This document shows, in pieces, positions 25,148 to 32,817 of a stretch of DNA of 64,000 nt (positions are counted from its first letter, which is position 1; each line of letters begins with the position of its first letter). The translations under genes were made by a program, and so were the position numbers. The notes under the pieces are model-generated. The model did no database searches. It worked only from the letters and a program-made list of their open reading frames with translations, and was not told where the DNA came from. The stretch is from Caccovivens sp964594865 (GTDB lineage Bacteria; Bacillota; Clostridia; Christensenellales; UBA1242). The stretch lies in the NCBI GenBank assembly GCA_964594865.1, contig CAZQMZ010000005.1, positions 9,817-73,816 on the forward strand. Direction: 5' to 3'.

Positions 25148-26182
25148 ATGTCAAATGAAATTTATTACATAGGTGGAAACGATGAACATGGAATCAATCC
25201 GCCAACATACGGCAAAAGAACGCCGGTTGTTCCGGGGTTAGAGCGTCAGATATATGAAAATGAATTTAATAATGCTGCAAAAAATTATTTTCTTGAAGCG
25301 TGTCTAAGACAAGGGTTTTCGGTTTATGATGTCAAACCAGAAGATAGTGATGTCAGCATCTCCACACGCGTGACAAGAATAAATCGTCAAAATCTCACCG
25401 CACTTGTCACCTTTGCATATAACGCATATGGCGAAACTTTCAACAGCACTTCTGGAGTGGAAGTTTATTATTCTCTCACCAATCCCGAAGTGACACAAAG
25501 TCAAACTCTTGCAAATGACATCTATCAATATATCATCCAAGGGACATCTCAAACGGGGCGCGGTGTCAGAACTTTGGACGTTGGAGTTTTGTCTTCTGTG
25601 AATTGTCCATCAGCTCTCATTGAGGCAGGGTTTATGACCAATCTCCATGAAGCACAATTGATGATCAATCCACTTTTTCAAACAGAAGTGGGTGAAGAAG
25701 CATGCCAAGGTGTGTGCGAATTTTTGGGCGTCGACTATGTTGGTCGCGACGATTTGTCAGTTTATCCAACAATAAGAAATGGTTCAGCGAATAACTTTGT
25801 CTTTCTTTTACAATTCATTTTAAATCACCAGTATGGCACAAGTCTTGATGTGGATGGCATCTTTGGAAGTAAAACCAAAAGCGCTGTGGAAACATTTCAA
25901 CAAAACAACGGACTTACTGTCGACGGTATCGTCGGACAAAACACATGGCGAACTCTTTTAAATCTTCCAACCTATCCAACATTGGTGCAGGGCAGTTCTG
26001 GTGCATATGTCACTTTCATGCAACAGCTTCTTGAAAGTTTTCTCATTCCTGTGGGGACCATTGACGGAATTTTTGGTTCAAAAACTCTTTCCGCTGTCAA
26101 ACAATTTCAAGAAGAACAAAATCTCACTGTGGATGGAATTGTTGGCACCAACACTTGGAACGCACTTACTCAAACTCCTTGA
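25148..26182 (+). CDS. N-acetylmuramoyl-L-alanine amidase-like protein with two peptidoglycan-binding repeats
   Basis: A 344-residue protein. Residues 5-195 look like an Amidase_3 fold: NDEHG (His 14, first zinc ligand), IYENEFN (Glu 37, second), and LIEAGFMTNLHEA (Glu 159, catalytic). The usual SIHANA motif with the third ligand reads TFAYNA here (Ala 90 in place of His). Two PG_binding_1 repeats follow (about 205-270 and 275-344), each with DGIFGSKT and NGLTVDGIVG-like motifs. AAGGAG precedes the ATG. No signal peptide is visible, so export would need another route or a holin. The enzyme may be inactive or use a different ligand set. Confidence 0.8.
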   Translation: MSNEIYYIGGNDEHGINPPTYGKRTPVVPGLERQIYENEFNNAAKNYFLEACLRQGFSVYDVKPEDSDVSISTRVTRINRQNLTALVTFAYNAYGETFNSTSGVEVYYSLTNPEVTQSQTLANDIYQYIIQGTSQTGRGVRTLDVGVLSSVNCPSALIEAGFMTNLHEAQLMINPLFQTEVGEEACQGVCEFLGVDYVGRDDLSVYPTIRNGSANNFVFLLQFILNHQYGTSLDVDGIFGSKTKSAVETFQQNNGLTVDGIVGQNTWRTLLNLPTYPTLVQGSSGAYVTFMQQLLESFLIPVGTIDGIFGSKTLSAVKQFQEEQNLTVDGIVGTNTWNALTQTP

Positions 26183-26199
26183 AACATTTTTATTTAACA

Positions 26200-26231
26200 A
26201 AAAAAACTATTAGTTTTTTAATAGTTTTTTT
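26200..26231. terminator. Bidirectional terminator
   Basis: Stem AAAAAACTATTA / TAATAGTTTTTT between two convergent genes. Confidence 0.8.
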
Positions 26232-27486
26232 ATTTTTCCAAATTAGTTTTTTCAAATTTGTTTTCAACGATATTTTTGATCCAATCTGCACGAGTGTTGA
26301 TGTATGTCTTAAACATTGTTGCGTCTTCTTTTGTCAAAAGAGGTTTTCCGTCAACCGTCATTTCGGTGTAACTGTCAACAATTTTATTGATTTTTTTTGA
26401 TCTAATGACTTTGTTTAACCCCTTCAAAAATTCGTTGGCGTCATCTGGAAAATATGTGACGATATATTCAAGATTTTTGTCGCTAACTATGCTTGAATAT
26501 CTCTTTGCAAGTTCTTCCACCGGGATTTTGCTCTGTTCTTCTTTTTTACGTAAATAATCTTTATCAAACTTCAAAATCACTTCCAATTCTTTGACAGGCG
26601 GGATATAATCCAATTTTGTCCTTATCAAAGAGTTGAAACTTTCACCATAATCAAAGTTTGGAGCATAGTTCAAATATTTCTTCTCACAATTCACAACAAT
26701 TCCACTGTTTATGTCTGTAAAGTCACAATCACCCAAAAATTCTCTCAAAAGAAACGATCGAACAATCCGGCTTTTCACATTCTTCATATTTCCATTTGGT
26801 GAGAAATGAAAATCTTGAGCACACTTGTTTGCAAAGAACTCCACACTTCTTATCCAATTTTTCACCAACAAAGTCTCTCCACTCACATACTCTTCTTCTT
26901 TCATTCGATTTATGTTCTCTTCAAAAGAAATAAGGTTTTCGCCGGTGTAATTTCTGTATATTTCAACCCATTCAAACTTTCCATCAATTTTTATTCTTTT
27001 TTCTTCTTTGACAGGCACTTCAATTTCTTCCGCTCTCAAAAAATCGATTGAAACAACTCCCACAGGTTTTAAATTTTCTACACTTCCTGAAATCTTAAAG
27101 TTGTCGATGATTTGAGGATATTTTTTCGCGTCAAACTTCACCAAATAATTGAAAGAAGTTGGCATTCCAAGAACCATTGCAATTCTCATAGCCATGTTTT
27201 CTGCGACTGCTGAATATTTTGTATATGTTGGCTTGAAGGTTGCCGAAATTGTTTCTGGCAAATTCTTTTTATCTACTCCAACAAATTTTCCTGCCTTATT
27301 TTTTTTGTAAATAAATTCATCATAACATGTCCAAACGCAAGACTTTTCTCCTCTTCGAACAGACTTTTCAATCGCGTCAAAAGAAAGATTTTTTGTTGAA
27401 ACTTGTCCCCAGACATTTTGACTTTTTCCGCCAGACATTTCCCAGCCTTCAACATCCAAATTTATTTCCAATTCTTGAATTTCCAT
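26230..27486 (-). CDS. HipA-like kinase-fold protein (tentative)
   Basis: A 418-residue protein. Residues 246-284 resemble the active site of HipA-type kinases: FLLREFLGDCDFTDINSG gives a catalytic-loop-like D-x-x-x-x-N, and YLNYAPNFDYGESF gives a metal-binding D-x-G. A segment near 93-115 (VAENMAMRIAMVLGMPT) resembles the helix of the HipA N lobe. There is no HipB-like antitoxin next to it. A promoter lies at 27515-27543 and the gene precedes yidC's terminator side. The call is pattern-based. It could be a regulatory kinase or an unrelated fold. Confidence 0.4.
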   Translation of the reverse strand: MEIQELEINLDVEGWEMSGGKSQNVWGQVSTKNLSFDAIEKSVRRGEKSCVWTCYDEFIYKKNKAGKFVGVDKKNLPETISATFKPTYTKYSAVAENMAMRIAMVLGMPTSFNYLVKFDAKKYPQIIDNFKISGSVENLKPVGVVSIDFLRAEEIEVPVKEEKRIKIDGKFEWVEIYRNYTGENLISFEENINRMKEEEYVSGETLLVKNWIRSVEFFANKCAQDFHFSPNGNMKNVKSRIVRSFLLREFLGDCDFTDINSGIVVNCEKKYLNYAPNFDYGESFNSLIRTKLDYIPPVKELEVILKFDKDYLRKKEEQSKIPVEELAKRYSSIVSDKNLEYIVTYFPDDANEFLKGLNKVIRSKKINKIVDSYTEMTVDGKPLLTKEDATMFKTYINTRADWIKNIVENKFEKTNLEK

Positions 27487-27514
27487 TTTTTTGTCCTTTT
27501 TTTTACTTCAAACC

Positions 27515-27543
27515 ATTATACCATTTCTTCTCAACAATTTCAA
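27515..27543 (-). promoter_or_regulatory. Promoter of the HipA-like gene
   Basis: On the minus strand TTGAAA (27538-27543), 17 bases, TATAAT (27515-27520) preceded by TGG. Confidence 0.75.
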
Positions 27544-27561
27544 TAGTTTATGTAAAAACAA

Positions 27562-27595
27562 TAAAAAAAGACAGAACAATTTCTGCCTTTTTTTG
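27562..27595 (-). terminator. Terminator of the rpmH-yidC operon
   Basis: Minus-strand stem GGCAGAA / TTCTGTC (one G-T) with flanking A and T runs, directly after the yidC stop. Confidence 0.75.
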
Positions 27596-28945
27596 TTAGA
27601 TATCCTTTCGGCGATAATCCACTTCAACAACATTTTTGTCTTGTTTTTTCTTCATATCGTGGTCGTTCCATTTACGAACAATAAGTGTGGTCAAAGGTGT
27701 CAAAATCATCATAACCAACTGTCCTACAATCAGATAGATTGCAAACAAACTTGTATACATAAAGGTGAACACACCATAAATCAACGCCATGACAACATAC
27801 ATAACCCAAGACTGTTTTTGTGCAGGTGCGTTTTTGTTTCTCATAAGCCTGTTTGAAAGCCACATTGACAACACGCAAACAAGCACAGCAATTATTGTGA
27901 GAATATAATATCCATTCTGTTGATTTTCAATGTCTTCAAGTTGTGAATTGTTTTCAATAACATAATCAAAAATTGACTCTTCATATGAGTATGTGTCTTC
28001 CACTTCCTGTTCTTCGTCACTGTAATAATCGGACATATAATCCACAATTTCACTCTTTGTGAACAATGGACTTGTTGGAGACTCAGATTTATATATGTTC
28101 TTTATCCACAAAAATCCTTCTTGGGTGTTGAGATAATATTCTCTTACAGCGGTTTCAGCCAAAAGTACAAACTCATCATTATAACCGGTTGAGACGTAAG
28201 CAATTTCTTCCAAACTTTCTTCGTCTGCTGTTGTGACAATTTCGTTTTCGTCATCATCTTCTTCAATAACATATTTTGCAAGAAGATTATAAACTTCTTC
28301 GTTTGAAGATGCAAGTTCTTCATCAAACAAAACTGCATTTCCAAGATTTTCAAAAGTTTCTCCCTCATCTTTACTAACTTTCAATTGCATATATTGAAGA
28401 CCGTCATCAGCTGTGTAAATCTCAATTGAAAGTTGATCACTTTCGGAATCATATTCTTCTTCCAAAACTTGCAAAATGTCACTGTTTTCGTTTAAACTTA
28501 TCACATTGGCATAAATATTCTTCATGTTTTGATATTGATTTACGATGTTATAACTTGCCACTGATTGCAAAGAGTTCCATAATGTCAAAAACACTGTAAA
28601 TTGCAAAATCAACATTATAAGCATTGGAAGACAACTGCTGACCATGCTGAATTGATATTTTTTATACACTTCATTTGTCTTCTGTTGCATGAGGGCTGGA
28701 TCGTTGCCATATTTCTGTTTAATTGCATCCAACTCTGGTTTCATTTTGGCATTTATGTCGTTGTTTTTCATGGTCACTTTTTTGTTTATTATGTCCACAA
28801 GAGAAAACAAAAATCTGACGATCACAGCAATGACAATGACTGCCAAAATATATGTCCCCATTCCATTTTTGAAAGCATTTAAAATGTTTTGCCAAAAACC
28901 TGTGGATTGAGTTAATGTCACGAGGTAGGTGTTTATAAAATCCAT
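27596..28945 (-). CDS. yidC: Membrane protein insertase YidC/OxaA with a large external insertion
   Basis: At 449 residues it is much longer than usual for Gram-positive YidC (about 260). The core is present: TM at about 30-50 with the conserved Arg 44 (VIVRFLFSL), the cytoplasmic hairpin (residues 60-100), TM near 103-125, then FLWIKNIY (about 278), TM near 347-365 and 380-420. Between residues about 130 and 275 there is an acidic insertion (for example VIEEDDDENEIV). By the known topology this loop lies outside the membrane. No lipobox is seen at the N-terminus. It overlaps yidD by 13 bases, with its own AAGGAGATAAC site. YidC inserts membrane proteins together with SecYEG or alone. Confidence 0.93.
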   Translation of the reverse strand: MDFINTYLVTLTQSTGFWQNILNAFKNGMGTYILAVIVIAVIVRFLFSLVDIINKKVTMKNNDINAKMKPELDAIKQKYGNDPALMQQKTNEVYKKYQFSMVSSCLPMLIMLILQFTVFLTLWNSLQSVASYNIVNQYQNMKNIYANVISLNENSDILQVLEEEYDSESDQLSIEIYTADDGLQYMQLKVSKDEGETFENLGNAVLFDEELASSNEEVYNLLAKYVIEEDDDENEIVTTADEESLEEIAYVSTGYNDEFVLLAETAVREYYLNTQEGFLWIKNIYKSESPTSPLFTKSEIVDYMSDYYSDEEQEVEDTYSYEESIFDYVIENNSQLEDIENQQNGYYILTIIAVLVCVLSMWLSNRLMRNKNAPAQKQSWVMYVVMALIYGVFTFMYTSLFAIYLIVGQLVMMILTPLTTLIVRKWNDHDMKKKQDKNVVEVDYRRKDI

Positions 28946-29196
28946 ATGTTATCTCCTTTTATGTTGATGGGAATGGGGTCATATCCTCTCTTCTTTTGCC
29001 AAGGAACACATCGACAAAGTCTTTTCAACCCCAACCAAACACCTTTAAAAATTCCAAATTCTTCCACCGCACCAATCATATAGTTGGAACACGTCGGCGT
29101 GAACAAGCAAGAGTGAGGAATCAATGGCGAAATGCACCATTTATATAAATATATTGGAAACAATAAGATTTTCTTAAAGAGATTTTTTCTTTTCAT
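28933..29196 (-). CDS. yidD: Membrane protein insertion efficiency factor YidD
   Basis: An 87-residue protein with the UPF0161 signature FPIYLYKWCISPLIPHSCLFTPTCSNYMIGAVEEFG in parts, and the C-terminal CRCVPWQKKRGYDPIP motif. It assists YidC-dependent insertion. The ATG at 29196 lies inside the end of rnpA (overlap 23 bases), and its end overlaps yidC. A TTG further upstream is in frame but improbable. Confidence 0.92.
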   Translation of the reverse strand: MKRKNLFKKILLFPIYLYKWCISPLIPHSCLFTPTCSNYMIGAVEEFGIFKGVWLGLKRLCRCVPWQKKRGYDPIPINIKGDNIWIL

Positions 29197-29503
29197 ATTT
29201 CTCAAACAATATTTCAAGTTCTTTTTTCAAATCTAAAAAATCAAGACTTGTGGCATCTTCTCTTGCCAAGACAACAAAATTGCAAAAAGATGGAATATTC
29301 ATTTTTCTGACAATTTCTTTCATACGTCTTTTCAACTTATTTCTTTTGTTGGCTTTTCCAAGTTTTTTGGAAATCGAAAACCCAATTTTATATCCTTCAA
29401 ATCTGCTCTTAACGACAAAAAGGGTGAAATTTTTTGTGTGAACTTTCTCACCCTTCTTATATATATAATTGAATTGGCTATTTTTCTTTAATCTGTGGTC
29501 CAT
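29174..29503 (-). CDS. rnpA: Ribonuclease P protein component
   Basis: A 109-residue RnpA. The RNR motif is in KANKRNKLKRRMKEIVRK, with the preceding FSISKKLGKA and FNYIYKKGEKVHTKNFTLFV segments. It joins the RNA subunit to mature tRNA 5' ends. It starts 9 bases after rpmH, with AAAGG overlapping the rpmH stop. rnpB is not in the window. Confidence 0.95.
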   Translation of the reverse strand: MDHRLKKNSQFNYIYKKGEKVHTKNFTLFVVKSRFEGYKIGFSISKKLGKANKRNKLKRRMKEIVRKMNIPSFCNFVVLAREDATSLDFLDLKKELEILFEKYEKKKSL

Positions 29504-29512
29504 AAAAAACCT

Positions 29513-29647
29513 TTAAGCAGAGATTTTCTTTCTTCCTCTGTTTCTGCGTCTTTGCAAAACATTTCTTCCGCCTTTTGTTTTCATTCTTTCACGGAAGCCA
29601 TGAACTTTTTGTCTTTTTCTCTTTTTAGGTTGATATGTTCTTTTCAT
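29513..29647 (-). CDS. rpmH: 50S ribosomal protein L34
   Basis: A 44-residue protein, MKRTYQPKKRKRQKVHGFRE at its start, then RMKTKGGRNVLQRRR and the tail GRKKISA. This is the complete L34 sequence pattern. AAGGAGAAAAATT precedes the ATG. It heads the rpmH-rnpA-yidD-yidC operon, with a strong promoter at 29690-29718. Here it reads in the same direction as dnaA and dnaN, the reverse of the common Firmicutes order. Confidence 0.98.
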   Translation of the reverse strand: MKRTYQPKKRKRQKVHGFRERMKTKGGRNVLQRRRNRGRKKISA

Positions 29648-29689
29648 AATTTTTCTCCTTAAACTCGAATTGTAAAAGTGTTACGTTTG

Positions 29690-29718
29690 ATTATACAAAA
29701 TATATTTTTTTTTGTCAA
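29690..29718 (-). promoter_or_regulatory. Promoter of rpmH-rnpA-yidD-yidC
   Basis: On the minus strand TTGACA (29713-29718), 17 bases, TATAAT (29690-29695). Confidence 0.9.
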
Positions 29719-29828
29719 GGCGATTGAAAAAATTTTTTAAATAATTTATTGAATATACTGAAATTTTGTCGATTTTTTTTAATAATTTAAAATAAGATAA
29801 AAAAGAAACAAAAAATCTTTCAAAATAA

Positions 29829-29862
29829 AAAAAATCTATATATTTTTATAGATTTTTTATTT
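29829..29862 (-). terminator. dnaN terminator
   Basis: Minus-strand stem AAAATCTATA / TATAGATTTT-type hairpin followed by T run, just after dnaN. Confidence 0.7.
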
Positions 29863-29876
29863 TTATTTTATTTTTC

Positions 29877-30977
29877 TTATCCAATCATTCTGACAGGTAA
29901 GATGAGATATAAAAATTCATCGCCTTCAACAGGAACAATGACACATGGATTGGCAGGTGAGTTGAAACAAATTTTGACAAACTCATCACTGTTCACTTTC
30001 AAATTTTCAATGAAATAACGCGCATTAAACGCAATCAAAAGTTCTTTGCCAGAAGTATTCACTGACACATTTTCTTTGATATTTCCAATTTCAGAATTGG
30101 AAGTTATGCACAAATTTTTCTCTTTGATCTCAAACTTGACACAATTTCCTTGTCCAACCTTGGAAAGAAGTGAGGCTCTTTCCAAAGCATCTTCAAATTG
30201 AACTTTGTTTATGATGCAAATCGTTTCATAGTTCGCTGAAATGATTTGTTTGTAATTAACAAAATCTCCTTCAAGAAGTCTTGTAGTCAATTTTGTGTCA
30301 CCAAAATCTATCATCAAAGAACTTCTGTCCACATAGACATTGATGATTTCATCACTCTCATCCAAAAGACGAGAAATTTCATTCAAACTCTTGGAAGGAA
30401 TGACAATGCTCATTGTCAAATTTGAAGAGATGTTTTTCTTGACTTTTGCCAAACGATATCCATCAAGTGCCACAGCATTGAGAGTGTTTTTGTCGATGTC
30501 AAAAAGCACACCTTTAAGAATTGGGCGACTGTCATCCACAGCAACAGAAAAAATTGTTTTGCTGATTACTGTTTTTAAATCTTTTTTTGTAATTCCAAAA
30601 CAATCCAAACTTTCCAATCTCTTGAACGATGGATATTCCAAAACATTATAACATTGAATGATTGATTGACTGTCGTCATATTTGATTATCATTTGATTTT
30701 TTTCATTGAGTTCAATTTCAATCATTTCATTTGTCAATTTCTTAACAAACTCAGTGATAAATTTGCCAGGAACAACCGCTTCCCCTTCTTCTTTGATGTT
30801 TGCCCTAATTTTCTTTTCAATGGAAAGTTCTGTGTCTGTTGCACTCAATGTGATGCGATCATCTTCAGCAACAATTTTGATGCCTTCCAAAATTGGATTT
30901 GTTATCTTGTTTGATATTGCTTTGCTTACACTGAGTAAAGCTTCCGAAAGGTCCACTCCATGACATGAAACTAACAT
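29877..30977 (-). CDS. dnaN: DNA polymerase III beta sliding clamp
   Basis: A 366-residue clamp. It starts MLVSCHGVDLSEALLSVSKAISNK and has three repeated beta domains (about 1-125, 126-245, 246-366), with GYRLAKVKKNI in the middle and a C-terminus ending ...FLYLILPVRMIG, the family's typical P-V/M-R tail. The ATG at 30977 follows AAGGAGAA; an upstream in-frame start (31034) lacks one and overlaps the promoter. The clamp holds polymerase III on DNA. It lies downstream of dnaA across the origin region. Confidence 0.96.
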   Translation of the reverse strand: MLVSCHGVDLSEALLSVSKAISNKITNPILEGIKIVAEDDRITLSATDTELSIEKKIRANIKEEGEAVVPGKFITEFVKKLTNEMIEIELNEKNQMIIKYDDSQSIIQCYNVLEYPSFKRLESLDCFGITKKDLKTVISKTIFSVAVDDSRPILKGVLFDIDKNTLNAVALDGYRLAKVKKNISSNLTMSIVIPSKSLNEISRLLDESDEIINVYVDRSSLMIDFGDTKLTTRLLEGDFVNYKQIISANYETICIINKVQFEDALERASLLSKVGQGNCVKFEIKEKNLCITSNSEIGNIKENVSVNTSGKELLIAFNARYFIENLKVNSDEFVKICFNSPANPCVIVPVEGDEFLYLILPVRMIG

Positions 30978-31022
30978 TTCTAAATTCTCCTTATCTAAAT
31001 TTTGTATCTTTTGAACATGAGA

Positions 31023-31052
31023 ATTATAACACATTCAAAAAACAAAGTCCAA
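31023..31052 (-). promoter_or_regulatory. dnaN promoter
   Basis: On the minus strand TTGGAC (31047-31052), 18 bases, TATAAT (31023-31028) with TGT before it (extended -10). Confidence 0.75.
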
Positions 31053-31318
31053 CAAATTTGACCTATTTCAAAATCTCATTTTTTAAGATTCTTCACGCGC
31101 GCACTTTAACTTTTTTGAAATCATTAATTATATAATAATATTACTTGTTATCGCTGTGGAAATGTGGATAACTAAAAGCAAAAAATCTAAAAATACCATA
31201 TATTGTGAGAAGAAAAATGAAAATTTCAATATATAGAAAATTTTTAAATGAGATTTATGTGGATAAAAATGTGTATAAATAAGGTAAAAAATTCCACAAG
31301 TTCACATTTTTTTAAATA
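31053..31318. other. oriC: Chromosomal replication origin (oriC) candidate
   Basis: This gap between dnaA and dnaN holds two perfect DnaA boxes in the TGTGGATAA orientation (31163-31171 and 31258-31266). Near-matches are TGTGTATAA (31270-31278) and TGTGGAAAT (31156-31164). A very AT-rich tract (31115-31142) borders the first box and could be the unwinding element. The dnaA-dnaN gap is the known location of the right half of oriC in Bacillus-type origins. Strand preference of the neighbouring genes also switches here. Confidence 0.85.
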
Positions 31319-31319
31319 A

Positions 31320-31352
31320 AAAAAACTTCTAAAAATTTTTTAGAAGTTTTGT
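31320..31352 (-). terminator. dnaA terminator
   Basis: Stem AAAACTTCTAAAAA / TTTTTAGAAGTTTT followed by T run on the minus strand. It separates dnaA from oriC and dnaN, so dnaN relies on its own promoter. Confidence 0.85.
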
Positions 31353-31364
31353 AAAATATTTTTT

Positions 31365-32711
31365 TTACATCATCAAAGTGTTTTTTATGTCATTGATAAG
31401 AGTTTGTGTTTTCTTGTTTGTTTTCAAATCTTGAGTGATTTTATCTCTTGAATGCATGATTGTGGTGTGATCGCGTCCACCAAAAATTTTTCCGATTGTT
31501 TTGAGCGGTGGATCCAAAATTTCACTGATGAGATATATAGCAATCATGCGTGGTTCAACAACTTCTTTATTTTTCTTTTTGCCGGTGATGTCGTTATACG
31601 AAATATTGAAATAGTCGCAAACAACAGAAATTATTTTGTCTGTCGTGACGTCATTTTTGAGTTCTTCTTTTTGGTTTGAAAAGATATCTTTCACTTCTTC
31701 CATAGTTGCAACTTTTTTGCCTGTGAGAGTGGCAAGAAAATATACTTCAGAGAGTTTTCCTTCCAAATCTCGAATGTTTGTGTCGACATTTTCTGCGATG
31801 TAATTGATGACTTCATCTTCGGCATAATATTTTTCTAATTGACTTTTTTTGTGAAGAATAGCAATCCGTGTTTCAATATCTGGTTTTTGAATGTCGTGAA
31901 TCAATCCCATTGAAAAACGAGAGCGGAGTCTGTCTTCAAGAGTTGGGATATCTTTTGGAGGTCGGTCAGAACAAATGATAACCTGTTTGTTGGACATAAT
32001 AAGTTCGTTGAAAGTGTTGAAAAATTCTTCTTGTGTTTCTTTTTTGTTGGCAATATTTTGAATATCATCCACCATCAAAACATCAAGGTTTCGATATTTT
32101 CCACGAAATTCCATAATTGATTTTGTTTTTGTTGAAGAATAAAGAGAAGAGATATAGTCATTTGTGAATTGTTCACAGGTGACATATTTGATTTTAAGTT
32201 CAGGCGAAAATTCCCAAAGATAATTTCCAATTGCGTGCAAAAGGTGAGTTTTTCCCAAACCAACACCACCATATATAAAAAGCGGGTTATATCTTTTTCC
32301 TGGATTTTCAGCAACAGTTCGTGCAGCGGCATATACAAATTGATTACTCTTTCCAACAACAAAATTGTCAAATGTGAATTTTTCAATGAAAGGATTTTTT
32401 TCTTTTTGTGAAGGATTTTTATTTTCTTCCACTCTGTTTGTCTTCAAATATTCAATCTCTTCGTTTGGATCAAGAACGACAATCTTGAGTGGCTTGCCAA
32501 CAACTTCAAAGCAACAATCACCAATTTTGTCCAGAAAATTTCTTAAAATTTGATTTTTTGCTGAAACAGATTGTGCTGCGATGATAAAATTGTCGTTGTC
32601 ATCAATTTCAATTGGTTTAATTGTGTTGATCCAAAGCATAAAAGAAACGGAAGAAATCCGAAGTTCCAATTTTTCCAAAATTTGTTGCCAAAGAATGCTT
32701 ATTTCTTGCAT
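31365..32711 (-). CDS. dnaA: Chromosomal replication initiator DnaA
   Basis: A 448-residue DnaA with the four usual domains. Domain I starts MQEISILWQQILEKLE. The AAA+ core has Walker A GGVGLGKTHLLHAIGN, Walker B DVLMVDDIQ and RLRSRFSMGL. The C-terminal domain has the DnaA signature GGRDHTTIMHSRDKI. The short domain II (about 20 residues near 85-105) is typical. It opens oriC and is expected to autoregulate. It is transcribed toward oriC, that is against the rightward replication fork. CAAGGAGAATTTT precedes the ATG. Confidence 0.98.
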   Translation of the reverse strand: MQEISILWQQILEKLELRISSVSFMLWINTIKPIEIDDNDNFIIAAQSVSAKNQILRNFLDKIGDCCFEVVGKPLKIVVLDPNEEIEYLKTNRVEENKNPSQKEKNPFIEKFTFDNFVVGKSNQFVYAAARTVAENPGKRYNPLFIYGGVGLGKTHLLHAIGNYLWEFSPELKIKYVTCEQFTNDYISSLYSSTKTKSIMEFRGKYRNLDVLMVDDIQNIANKKETQEEFFNTFNELIMSNKQVIICSDRPPKDIPTLEDRLRSRFSMGLIHDIQKPDIETRIAILHKKSQLEKYYAEDEVINYIAENVDTNIRDLEGKLSEVYFLATLTGKKVATMEEVKDIFSNQKEELKNDVTTDKIISVVCDYFNISYNDITGKKKNKEVVEPRMIAIYLISEILDPPLKTIGKIFGGRDHTTIMHSRDKITQDLKTNKKTQTLINDIKNTLMM

Positions 32712-32783
32712 AAAATTCTCCTTGAAGTTTTTGATTTTAATATGAATATATTTTAAATTAGAAAAAATAAATTGTCAAGCAGT

Positions 32784-32811
32784 TTGAAATATTAAAAATT
32801 TGTGATAAAAT
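32784..32811 (+). promoter_or_regulatory. recF promoter, predicted leaderless start
   Basis: TTGAAA (32784-32789), 16 bases, TAAAAT (32806-32811) with TGA before it, then ATTTTC and the recF ATG. Confidence 0.65.
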
Positions 32812-32817
32812 ATTTTC

